From: Zychaea mexicana
Taxonomy: Eukaryota; Mucoromycota; Mucoromycetes; Mucorales; Lichtheimiaceae
Direction: 5' to 3'
NCBI RefSeq assembly: GCF_025766255.1
Contig: NW_026516745.1
Location: forward strand, 124,001-188,000
Length of the DNA: 64,000 nt
Below are positions 46,735 to 57,916 of this stretch, one piece after another. Each line of letters starts with the position of its first letter. Within the stretch, counting starts at the first letter, position 1. The position numbers and the translations under genes are program-made. Under the pieces are notes generated by a model that worked only from the letters and a program-made list of their open reading frames with translations, did no database searches and was not told the origin of the DNA.

Positions 46735-47560
46735 GTAGGTCCAGTCTACCCAGTCCACCCAGGTAGACTCCAGGTGGACTCCAAAATATTTTTAGATATT
46801 TGGCATCAGAAAAGGCCCAGGAACACGATTTATTATGATGAAAAACCTTACTTAATTAGTACATTGCGGAGATATAAGCCATTTATACTGTTGAGCATAA
46901 GGTATACTCTACCAAGTCTACCCAGTCCACCCAGGTAGACCCCAGGTGGACTCCAAAATATTTTTAGATATTTGGCATCAGAAAAGGCCCAGGAACACGA
47001 TTTATTATGATAAAAAGCCTTACTTAATTAATACATTGCAGAGATATAAGCCATTTACTGTTAAGCATAAGGTATACTCTACTAAGTCCACCTAGTCTAC
47101 CCAGGTAGACCCCAGGTGGACTCCAAAATATTTTTGGATATTTGGCATCAGAAAAGGCCTAGGAACACAATTTATTATGAAGAAAAACCTTACTTAATTA
47201 CTACATTGCAGAGATATAAGCCATTTTTACTGTTGAGCATAAGGTATACTCTACCAAGTCCACCCAGTCCACCCAGGTAGACCCCAGGTGGACTCCAAAA
47301 TATTTTTGGATATTTGGCATCCCAAACGGCCCAGGATCACGATTTATTATGATGAAAAGCCTTACTTAATTAGTACATTGCGGAGATATAAGCTATTTAC
47401 TGTTGAGCAGAAGGTGTACTCTACCAAGTCTACCCAGTCCACCCAGTCCACCCAGGTAGACCCCAGGTGGACTCCACAATATTGTTAGATATTTGGCATC
47501 AGAAACGGCTCAGGAACACGATTTATTATGATGAAAAACTTTACTTACTTAATACATGAT
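46735..47560. repeat. About 171 bp satellite-like tandem repeat
   Basis: Five units; the CCAAAATATTTTTAGATATT landmark falls at 46781, 46953, 47123, 47295 and 47474 (spacing 172, 170, 172, 179). Units share GGTAGACCCCAGGTGGACTC, GGCATCAGAAAAGGCC, CACGATTTATTATGATG, and internal CCCAGTCCACCCAG repeats. Confidence 0.92.
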
Positions 47561-48042
47561 AGTGATATGAGAAATTTACTATTGAATATATAGTATACTC
47601 TTATGTAGACTAGGTGGATTTTGAGGTTGAATCTTTGGCCCCTTTAAGCAGTGGGCTCAGTATACATGCATGTACGTTCAAATGACAATCGTCATTTTTT
47701 CAGCAGAATTTGAGGGAAAACATTCGACCTGAAAAATATAACAAATAGCTATATGGCAGCTTCAAGTATTTGATTTGCATTTGTATTGTATCTATTTAAA
47801 TGATATCAAGTATCATTTTTGGACAAAGGCAAACACTTAGTACTAGAACACTTTTTTTTATGTGTAAATCGATCTATAAAGAAGTATGATATATTTTTAA
47901 AAATAAGAGAAAAGGGGGTGGCAATCGAAGAAAGAAAAAGAGAAAATAGAGATAAGGGAGATATAGTATAATAAAAAAGAGAAGGGGAGAAGAGAAAGTG
48001 TGTGTAAAGAGATAAAAAGAGGAGAGCAGAGAGGTAAATGTT
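47561..48042. other. Non-coding
   Basis: Downstream of the helicase gene; purine-rich stretch at 47920-48030. No gene. Confidence 0.4.
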
Positions 48043-51000
48043 TTATGTAACAAAGAAGTGTGATAGAATGATGTGGCCTAGATGCATGGCATTATTGGGA
48101 TATGTGTGGGGGCCAGCAGCTATAAGCCAATAGGCAAAGTCTTGTTGTATTTCGATTGCCGTAAGGTGGTTTTTGTTGTAGCCAGCTTGGCGGATAAATT
48201 GGGGCTTACGCCGATAGGCTGCCCAGCAGAGACGGTATAAGAGGTCCTCATACGTACCACTGCAGTTTGACCAGTTACCATCATGGAAGATGGTTTGGTT
48301 CCACTGATTGGGCACAAGGCATTTCTTACAGAAGCCATCCCTTACTGGCTTGACATATGCAGGATTCGATACATAGTGCTCACCAAAACAACGGAAGCAT
48401 TGTCCAATGTGAGCAATGCACTAGGGAGAGGTTGTATGCTCACTTTCAGCTATGCCAAAAGTGAATAAGCATGGGATGCAGTGATCCTTGGCTATCATCA
48501 TAACTGACTTGAAGTTGTCAGCATCTGATATGTACTTTCTCTTTCGAGAAAGACCAAGATATGCGTCAATTGGTGTCGGCTAAGGAAAGGTGTATAGCTT
48601 AGTACAAAATGCTGATAGAGTAATAACAAAGATGACTTTGTAGATACGTACAATTGATGGTGGTGTGTGATCGATAATCCAATCGGTTGAGGGGCGGACA
48701 GTAGTAGAAGGAGGGAGAGGAGAATCTACAAATAGGTTGGAAGCTTAAGTGTCTAATAATTTGATTAGTAAAATGAAACTGTGTGTATACCTTTGATTTT
48801 TTGGCAATATGAGCAAAGCTCGACATTACCGTACCCAAAGCAGTTGGTAACTTGAGAGTCTAAAGACTCTGCAAGTATCTGCCGGATGCACTTTGATGCT
48901 AAAATAACATCATTGAATGCTTGCCACGGGGATAGGTGCTGGTTTACTCTTTTTAGATTTTGTATCTGTCTTTTTTGGCGTTCAACGTCAACAAAGTACA
49001 GACACCGTGCACGGGAACCACTACGACCAGAACGACCAGTTTCTTGAGCATAATCAAGGATTGATGCAGAGCCACCGAGGTGAATCACTGTTGAGATTAT
49101 AGAGCAATCGATGCCAGCACCGAATGCACTTGTTGCAACCATGATCTGAAGCTCACCGGAAACGAAGGAAGTGGTTCTTTAATGTTTTTCTTCCACCAAA
49201 GATTACGATGGAAGTATGATATTTTGCTGCTTGGTGTGGTAATGCTTGTCTGAGGCGATTACTGATTGATGTTGTTGCATCTACTGCAGAGCAGTAGATG
49301 ATCGTTGATGATGGTGATGATGATGGTGAATGCTGAGCTTTGAGGTGTGATATTGCTGCAGCTTGCGGATTGTTGGTGTTGATGATTTGGTAACAGAGGT
49401 TTGGTCGCATTGACGGCTGTCGTATGATTGAAAGGTCTGCGCCAAACATGTCATGTAAGTCGGATTCGAATGATGGTGGAATTGTTGCGGATAAAAGAAG
49501 GAATGGTACGGTGAGTGAACGGAGGAAAAGGAGTGTATAAATGCCGGACGGAATGAACGCCATGTGATTGCTGTATGCACCTCATCAATTACGACTCGGG
49601 CTAGCTGATTATGGTCGTTGATTTGCTGCACAATGTTGAGGAACCGTTGACTGCTGGCATGTTCCACTTGGACGATGATGATGTTGGGCAAGGGGTGCTG
49701 TATAGTAATATTGGGAGTGTATTCTATTACAGACAACCCAGCTTGCTGAATGCGCCGTTTCATATCGGCCAAAAGTGCAACGAGAGGAACAACAACAACT
49801 GTTGTCAAGTGTGGCTCGACTAGTGCAGGGACAAGGAATAGCAGGGACTTACCAGAGCCTGTAGGTTGGATGGCAAGTATGCTAGATTTCCGAGAGATGA
49901 CGGTGGTGACAAGCTGTGCCTGTTCAAATGAGCGGAAGGAAGGCGACAGCGAGTTGGTTGCTTTACCAAGTGCGTTAAGCAGCTGTGGTGTGACAGGTGA
50001 TCCTACAGTAGAGAGCAATATTAATTATGATTTTTTACATAAGATCAATGCAAAAAAGATATACCTTGCTGAGGTGCTGGTGATGCGGAAGTAGTTTTTG
50101 ACTGGCGCCTATCCAAGTCATTTCGCACTTGCAAACGGTGTTGCATCTCGAGCAATGCAACGTTCTCAGCAGCAGCAACATTTGCCAGAAATTGTCCGTG
50201 TTGGACAGCAACTCTATCCTGCTCCGCCTGCGGAATAGCACCCGGAAAGAGATGACGCCCAGGGCCGACACCTATAATTGACGAGTGGTGAATACATTTC
50301 AATGATAGGTTGTGAAAGTATGAGAACAAAGATAACATACCAAGAAAATCATGCCACATTTCAGAAGCAATAAAATACTCTTCTATTGCTACTGAAGAAA
50401 GTGCTTTTGAGTCAGTCGATGCTTGTGCGTAGTTATATGCGGCAGTTCTGGATGAGTGGCCTGCCTGCAGGTCCACTGTATAATTTGAGCCATGATGAGC
50501 CAGCAAATGTTGGATGTGTTATCTTGAAAATGCGACTGATACATGGCGGTAATCTTGAAAACTCAGATGAGAAGGAAGGAGTTGATGCCAGCGGGCTTGA
50601 AAATATGTGCGGAGAAGGTCGGCTGACATTTTTACGCCATTGCACACAAAGAAGTATGCCATTGTATCAAGCATTTTTTGGTCGGAATTTGAGCATTCAT
50701 AAATGAAGAGGCTAGTGAAATAAATAGAGTTAGACATTGCATGGTAGACTTTTAAAATGTAAATACCTTTCTATGGGACGGATGAAGGTGATATAGTTAA
50801 GAAACAAGCGGACAAGAGAGTGAGGAATGAAACGGGCAATTGCTTGGTCGCGTTGCTTGATATTTCGTGTTTTCTGATATGTGGTTAGAAGCATCAATGT
50901 CTGATGTTCGTTTGACCAATACAGGTTGCGTGTTGCGTGTGTTGTGTTTTGTAATAAAGTGCCTTCTAGCTCTGTGGCCCGAGCTGTTTGGCCGTATGTG

Positions 51001-54000
51001 AGGTGCATTAGCATGAACAAATCGCGTTGGATTTGTTCAGCTGTGGTGATGTAATTTTTAATGGTGGACAGATTGTAAGTTGTATTGTTGTTATTGGTTA
51101 TATATTGAATATAAGTACGTGATAGGTGTGGGGTCGTGTGTATGTGCTGGAGAATATGACTGAATTGGTGACGGAGGTTGTTCTTTGGGTCGGTGAAAAA
51201 TGAATAATTGATGTCGCGATTGTTGAAATCGTTGTATAGGTGGATTGGTTTATTGTTGCGGAATTGAAGGAGATTGTCGAGGTTGATGTTAAAGGTGAGT
51301 TTGTTGATGTTTTGCTGTATACTGGTTTTTAAGTTGGTGACTAGGAGACGCAAATCATGTACATGAATGCGCTCGTTCGTTTCGACCATAGCAAGTGACA
51401 GATGGTTTGTGTGTGGTGTCCATATTATTTTGTCAGTGACAAACTCTGACGAGTCAGAGATTGACGCAATCCGGCTGTATTCGGCAATAGCAGCATATGC
51501 AGACGACTTGCCATCGATCAAGTAATCTTGGTAATTTGTGGTAAAGCTAAAAAAGAGTTTGTTATGCAAGTGTGGAAGGTTTAATGTAGAATGGAAAAAG
51601 CAAAGAACTTACACTGTAATTAAGTTTTGATTTGTATGGCGTGTGTAAATATCGTTAAGTAAAAGTAAGCGGAACCAGTACTTGACTTGGGAGATTAAAG
51701 GTGCAATAGAGGTTACGTCTTTAAATTGCCCATTAAACTGCAAGGATGAAGCAATGATGAAACGAGCAATAGTATATCCATTGGTTGCGACATCAAAACG
51801 TTTTTCTTCTTTCAATAATGCTATCCACAATTTACAGATTTCTGATTCAATCTGTGCGGCGGTGTGTGATGACAATTGGGCTGGATTGACATTTGCGGAC
51901 AGTGTTGCGATATTGGTGAGTATGGTAGAAATAGTGGAAGACCAGGTACCCAAAACAAAAGACCAGTGAGGAGAACGACGGATGCGAAGTAAGAAGGTTA
52001 ATAGATTGGCGCCAGTTTGGGTATACCATTGGATAGTGGGCCGCTCAAGTTGGTTGAATCTATGATCAGGGAGTGGTTCGGAGAGCCTAAAGAAAGCAAA
52101 TAAGTTAGAGTGGATGACTGAAACAAAGTAGATAGTTGCGACACTTACGTTTTCTGTTTAAGATAACGACGAAGGGTTTAGTCGTTTTCGTGAATAGAGT
52201 TGTGCAAGCGGACAAAAAGCTGCTTATTAACTTTTGCTACAACTTTTAGCACATTTTCCTCTGCATGGATTTTCTTTGTTAAATCATAGATAGTGATAGG
52301 GATGTTTCTTGATGTGCGATTAGGATGTTGTTGTTGGTGTTGGTTGTGTGCTAGAAAGAGAATAGTGAGCAAGTTGACAATGCTATAAATGTAGAATAGC
52401 TATCAAAGTAAAAAAAAGTACCTGTTTTCCACTGTTCGACAATGTCATACCACTTTGTGTGAACAAAAAACCATGGGATCAGCTTACGGTCGGTATCAAC
52501 GTTTGACGTTTGGCCAAAGGCAGGTTCCAGACGAGTAAAAGCATTGGTAATGATTGCATGATTGCTTAATAATGAAACATCTGGTGCAGGTACAGTGACA
52601 GTTGGTTGCTCAGTTGGTGCAGCTACTGGCAAATCACAATTTTTACAGTGGCGCTGTATAACTTCAAAGTTGGTAGACTTGAAGCCACAACGGCAATGCA
52701 CATAGTGCTTAGCATCAACAAGAAGTGTAGTTACTTTTCCTATAAAGTGATTAGTATTTCAATGCAATATAAATGGTAGATGGTATAGGAAAGATACACA
52801 CCATGATCGTTTGGATATTTAACATTAACTTTTTTCTGGTGTGTTTTGCGAATATGTCGCTTACGAGCAGATTTTGAAGAAAAATATAAAATGCATTCAT
52901 CGATACCGCAAAGAATACCAGAATGCTGTGTGGGTTGCGATGTACCCAGGTCTGTACTGTCGCTTTCACTACCGCTGTTGTTGCTAGATTCACTCTCTGA
53001 ACCACTAGATGTTGAGGAATGTACTGAACAACTAGGGTTATAGTCACTGCCGCTATCGGGTATGTTTGCATCAATAATTTTTTGGTGTAGACGGTGGGTA
53101 AATGACGATGTTGATGAAGGCAGAGCTGATTGGTGATGAGATGCCTGGGCAGAAAGTGGTGTAGATGAGATGGTAGGAGCTGGACGTCTTTTGAAGACTA
53201 TAAAGATGTAAGAAATTAGAGATTGTAAAAGAGTAAACTGACTATGGATACATACTTTTGCTTGGAGTTGTAGTTTTGCAATTATCTGAAGTATTTTGAA
53301 AGTTTGACGATTGAATTATTTTCAGTAAGTAGAAAATGACAGTGTGAATACTTTTATAAGTTTACCTTGGCTGATATCTGAACACTCTAAAATTGCAATT
53401 GAAGACTTTTGGGTTGATTGCAATACCGGTTGCTGTGTATGTACAGCACTGGGCTGAGCCCGGAACTTTCCTTTTTCCAAGGCTGAGCGACGAGGAGCGA
53501 CTAGTGGCTGGTTTGTATGTGTACTAGAGATACTAGAACGAGCATTTCCTACTAGAGAGCTTGATCCTACAACCTTTCTTTTTTTCAATAAAGGAGGGGA
53601 AGCAGCCTTTGGAGCTAAAAAAAGAAGTGCATTTTCATTTTCAGAGAATCAGATGTAAATAGGAAAGAAAAATGAGAGAGGAATGATATTTACGAGTAGC
53701 AGCCTCTTGGGAATCGTCCTAGCTAAAATCCGAAGGAAGACTTTCCAAGGAGTTTCTACGTTCCGGACGAGGTGAACGATTACCCTGACGCACAGGGGGC
53801 AAAGCAATAGCTAGAGAAGTCAACAAGGGAGATGATTGGGCAGCAGGCAAAGCAGGGAAAGGCTCTTGCTGCGGCAGCGAAGGCGAAGGCAAAACCGAGT
53901 TTTCAACAGGCAACTGGCTATTACCAGTGACGGACGACTTGGCAAACGAAGCCTACGAGCGGACCTTGGAAGTGTAAGAGCTAGAGTTGTTGGCAGACAT
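48043..54000 (-). pseudogene. Zinc finger - tyrosine recombinase-like - RecQ helicase fusion gene (decayed)
   Basis: Thirteen exons: 54000-53694, 53614-53366, 53285-53256, 53197-52802, 52739-52422, 52350-52149, 52086-51613, 51546-50767, 50711-50341, 50271-50065, 50002-48790, 48725-48652, 48579-48043; about 1,720 codons. Order: Ser-rich tail; C2H2 finger (CGIDECILYFSSKSARKRHI); second Cys/His cluster (HCRCGF...RHCKNC). Tyrosine recombinase-like part: TARATELEG (Arg at 50981), QDYRHVSVAF (Arg at 50548), AGHSSRTAAYNYA (His 50458, Tyr 50437 or 50431). RecQ-type helicase: QPTGSGKS, DEVH, SATIPPS, ATSAFGAGIDC, QETGRSGRSG. Cys-rich end (CIPC, CFRCFGEHY, GFCKKCLVPN). Resembles telomere-linked RecQ helicases of fungi. 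Damage: two frameshifts (about 49540, 49165), three TAG, two TAA. Confidence 0.8.
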
Positions 54001-54741
54001 ATTTGAATTTTAAAAAAAAAGGGGTTTTTGAAAAAGCTATTGTTAAATGATTAGTATAAGTATTTACATCGGAATCACGTAAAAAAAGAAAAGGAAAAAG
54101 ATGATTTTCAAATAATGGCTAAAGAGTGAAAATGTAACTGAATGGCAGAAATGGAAAGAGAGGGGGAAAATCCACCTAAATGACCCAAAAGGAAAGAAGG
54201 GAGAAAAATCTACCAAAAGAACAGAAAAGGAAAAAGAGGGAAAACTCTACCCAAGTGACTGAAAAGGAAAGCAAGGAGAAAAATACACCAACATGACTAA
54301 AAAGGAAAAAAGGAGAAAAATCTACCAAAGTGACTAAACAAGAAAGAAAGGAGAAAAATCTACCAAAATGACTAAATAGGAAAGAAGGGAGAAAAAACCC
54401 ACTAAAAAGACAGAAAAGGAACTAGGACTTTTATATAGTAAAGAGCAGCTGTGCACTTACATTTTAGTAACTAAAAGTTGGGGGAAGGAGAAAAGTGTTT
54501 CAAACGTTGGCTCTTTATATACTTTTTTCTGGCTTTGGAAAACGGAGCTTTAAAGAGATGGTGACTGGTTTTGATAGATTCCAGAAGGTTCTACAGTATC
54601 TTAGGAATTTTTATCAAAAGGCTATTGTTAGGTATATTTTTTGTTAAGACATGTTTTTTATATAAGACATTGATGATTTTATTTAGTGGAAAAAGATAAG
54701 AAAGTTATGATGAAAAGGGAGAGAGAGACAAAATGTATTTT
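54001..54741. promoter_or_regulatory. Upstream region of helicase gene with ~38 bp iterons
   Basis: 54150-54420 holds about seven units of AGGAAAGAAGGGAGAAAAATC plus CTACCAAAATGACTAAA-like sequence, period roughly 35-40 bases. A minus-strand TATA-like run lies near 54508-54515. Similar iterons precede the next gene on the same strand (56575-56780), suggesting common control; role inferred. Confidence 0.55.
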
Positions 54742-56394
54742 CTAATGACCAAAAGTATGATAAAAATGGCCATAGGCACGTTCTTGACTCTTAGCTTCAG
54801 CTATCATATTTACTAATAACTGAATATGATGTAGGAAGAAGCCAATATTCTCAAACGGTGTCAAGTAGTTCATTGTAGGAATTATAGGTGTAATCAAAGG
54901 ATGCAAAGGAGAAAAGTCATTTTCCTCCAAATAAGCCCAGTTATCCGAGGAGAACTAAAGAAAGTATGTTAGCAGGCTGTTCAATATTTTATTAATTTTC
55001 TTATTTTTAATTTATTTTATATATTTAGTTATTAAGTTTTATTTTTAAATAATAGATAATGATCATTATAATTAGGGGTGGTGAGAGAAAATCTTTGATT
55101 TTTGATGACGTGGGTAGCTGGTCATTGAGACAGTAGTTGAAACCTTAGAATAACGGTAGTTATTCCAAACATTTGTCTACAAATGCCTTATAAACAGTGT
55201 TCTTAGTAAAAAAGCAGGGTGAGAAAGAAAAAGGTTACGTACGGAGAGGAAGAAAGGCTAGTTAAACTTGTCTGAAAAGAGGATTGGCCAGGCGCCAGCT
55301 TGCTTGTAGAAAGCCAGCATACGATAACCGACAGTTATTGTATGGCTAGGCTTGGCAGATCTTGGCAATCCAACTAGAAAAAGAGGAATTAGCAATAATT
55401 TGTGTAAGTTTGTATTTGGGAAGTACCTTTAGCCAATTTATTCAGTTCTCTCTTATAGCCAAGTTGATTTAGATTACCGCCATTCTTGTAGTAGAGGTAA
55501 GCACACAAGATGGCACGGACGGACTTTATCAATTTTTGGTCTAAGGCTTCGAACGGTGTTCCGCTGATTGCATGGTTGATGATTTGCTCTGGTCACTGTT
55601 CGTTGTAGTTATGGATGTAACTAAAAAAGTTGACGCCTTCTATATCTTGGTCTAGGTGAATACAACAAGCTGATGCAGTAGCAACTGTAGTGGTATTCAG
55701 CTCAAGGATGACTGAAGTGAGAGGAGCACCATGTCTAGGGGTAGCCAAAGTATGGAACTTCTTGTAGACTATACTTAGATGAAGGAATATTAATAGACTG
55801 AGAAATAATGGGATAAAGAAAGGTTACCTTTAGCTAGTTGGTTACTTGTGGACCAAAAATTGCGGTAGAAGGGGTCTTCACGCATTGCTGCTTCCTAGGG
55901 TTGGAGTTCCTCAACGTTGGAGCTATATATTATTTAATTTTAGTAAGGAAATGATCATTTTAAGTATTAAAAATGCTTACGCTTCATCTTCAGTAGGAGT
56001 CAAGTAGACGACTTCTTCTTCGACATCTTCTTCTTCGACATCTTCTTGTTCTTGTTGTTGTTGCTGTTGCTGTTGGACCAGAGCTTCACAATCAGCCTCC
56101 AATTGCATCAGATCGTCCAGATCAGCCAAGTAACCTCTAAGGGTCTTCTTGGTAGTTTCAATAGGGACTAATATAACTATGTAAGTTTGTGATGATTTTG
56201 TAGTTAGCAGTTAGTAGTACTTACCACGATCCATTGCCTCTAAAATGGCTTCTAAGGTGGGCTTGAGAGTGGCATTGGGGACTAGTGAATGGGATATTAG
56301 TTTTAATGGTTCATATTTTGTTCAAGTTATAAGTAAACCTACCATTGACGGTGACTTTGTGGAGAGTGGTGAAGAGCTGGCAGTCGATAGGCAT
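54742..56394 (-). pseudogene. Unrecognised seven-exon gene beside the helicase
   Basis: Exons 56394-56343, 56281-56225, 56167-55981, 55922-55828, 55768-55427, 55373-55243, 54954-54742 join in phase across six GT/AG introns to 358 codons. N-terminus MPIDCQLFTTLHKVTVN, helical middle (TLRGYLADLDDLMQLEADCE), poly-Gln and acidic run (QEQEDVEEEDVEEEV), then a folded-looking part (EDPFYRNFWSTSNQLAKVYK, GAPLTSVILELNTTTVATAS, LIKSVRAILCAYLYYKNGGN, HTITVGYRMLAFYKQAGAWP) and a C-terminal helix (HHIQLLVNMIAEAKSQERAY). I do not recognise the family. In-frame stops: TAG 55895-55897, TGA 55593-55595 (Trp likely), TAG 55258-55260; the last is internal because the next exon continues in phase. No frameshifts. 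Same strand as, and upstream of, the recombinase-helicase gene. Confidence 0.6.
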
Positions 56395-56574
56395 TTTGAA
56401 AGAGCTATTAAAGAGGATTAAGATAATGTAGAGGATTAAGATGATTTAGAGGTGAAAACATTAGTAAAAAAAGTGTAAAATGGAAATAGCATGTCAAGGA
56501 GCATGTTTAGAAAGGGGGTAAAGATGGCAATGAATAGAGCGAAAAAAATGAGCAAAGAAAGCTTAGTAGCCCAA

Positions 56575-56780
56575 GGTTGCTTTATATGGAAGAAGAGGAG
56601 AAAAAAGGACTGAAATGACTAATATGGAAGAAGAGGGGAAAAAAGTATCAAGTATCTAAATATGGAAGAAGAGTGGAAAAATCTCCCAACACCCAAATAT
56701 GGAAGAAGAGGGGAAAAAAGTACCAGCTATCCAAATATGGAAGAAGAGGGGAAAAATCTCCCAACCACCCAAAAAAGGAA
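56575..56780. repeat. ~36 bp promoter iterons
   Basis: Five to six units of AATATGGAAGAAGAGGGGAA followed by AAAATCTCCCAAC or AAAGTACCAGC variants, upstream of the 56394 start. Related in layout and wording (GGAAGAAGxGGGAAAAATC) to 54150-54420. Confidence 0.75.
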
Positions 56781-56861
56781 ATAACTTACCTTAAGTGAGA
56801 AAAGTGAGAGAAAGAGGGAAGAAAGATGAAACAGCAGTATTTATATATTTATTACCTAAAA

Positions 56862-56970
56862 ATGACGTCAAAAAAAACCGTCACAAAAAAACCGTCACAA
56901 AAAACCGTCACAAAAAAAACAAACGTCACAAAAAAAAATAAAACGTCACAAAAAAAAGACGTCACATTAC
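56862..56970. promoter_or_regulatory. CGTCACAAAAAAA array
   Basis: Seven CGTCA words separated by A-runs, with GACGTCA at the two ends. CRE-like (TGACGT) sites are bound by bZIP activators in fungi; here the role is inferred from proximity to the promoter iterons. Confidence 0.6.
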
Positions 56971-57032
56971 CATTACGAAATTTCTATGTGATTTTTCGAG
57001 GATAGTTTTTAAGAAAAACTATCTGTTAGGGC

Positions 57033-57916
57033 CTAGAATCATTTTCGGTATGGCAACCTGGTCGCCACGACGAAAATAATGACAACGATGACAACGAAAA
57101 TTTATTTCAAGTAGCGACCGATGACAACGGAATGACAACGGGATTTAGCTAATGTAATTGGTGGAAAATGGGCGAATTTACTAGGGAATAGCAAAGGGTG
57201 CTCTACTTTTTCTTTTTCTCTACCACAAAAAAAAATACTTTACCATATTCTTTTTTTAATGTAAAAGTGAAGACGGTTTCAAAAAAAAGGTAACATATTT
57301 TATGACGACCTCGCTGGAGAACATTCAGGCATTGGGGAGGGAGGCTATGTTTTAATTAGTAGATGGAGCAGAATTATGCTGACGGATTTTGTTTCTATGG
57401 GAAATGGACTCGCTCCAACGATTACTGTTTAAATCTGGTGTAAATCTACAAGGAAAAGAGGTAAAGGCCAGCCTTCTTTTCACTCATGAACATTCTTACG
57501 GCCTAGTGCCTCTTTTTTTTTGTTTTTTATCTATTGATTTCCTGTACAATGTATAGCCAAGATGGACAATAGTGGTGCTATTTTATATACAGCAACATAT
57601 ATGAGCAGCAATAACCACACAAAGCGACAACGGTCTCACGATCTACTGATTCAAATTGTACATAACAACCACTAATCGAACATGCAGCATCTTCCGAACA
57701 CGACGATTGTTGTAGCATGTCTCTGCGATGATTTTGGAAGGAGTAACAGTAGGAACGGTGGTGGATATTGTTATACACCAGCAGCAAAAATAGCAGTAAC
57801 AATCACGAAGACGACGACGGTCTCATGATACACTGATTCGAATTACACACAACGACTACTAATCGAACGTGCAACGTCTCCTGAACACAACGATTGTTGT
57901 CGCGTGTCTCTGCGAT
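57033..57916. repeat. Hairpin-led repeat module, copy 4
   Basis: Same order as the copies at 34.7-37.9 kb, 20 kb away: CTAGAATCATTTTCGG, palindrome 57039-57079, body, and two units of the about 195 bp distal repeat, ending GTCTCTGCGAT. Shows the module is dispersed, not only locally duplicated. Confidence 0.88.

Noticed and set aside
46735..47560. Homology of the 171 bp repeat to primate alpha satellite
   Set aside because: Only the period is alike; the sequence shows no alphoid features.
5536..56394. Reassignment of TAG/TAA to glutamine
   Set aside because: Tempting because so many stops fit Gln. But both Plavaka transposase copies and both accessory genes end at TAA, and similarity between copies stops there. 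The long intact frames (Helitron, both transposase cores) contain many CAA/CAG and no internal TAA or TAG. C-to-T decay explains the data better; TAG alone cannot be fully excluded.
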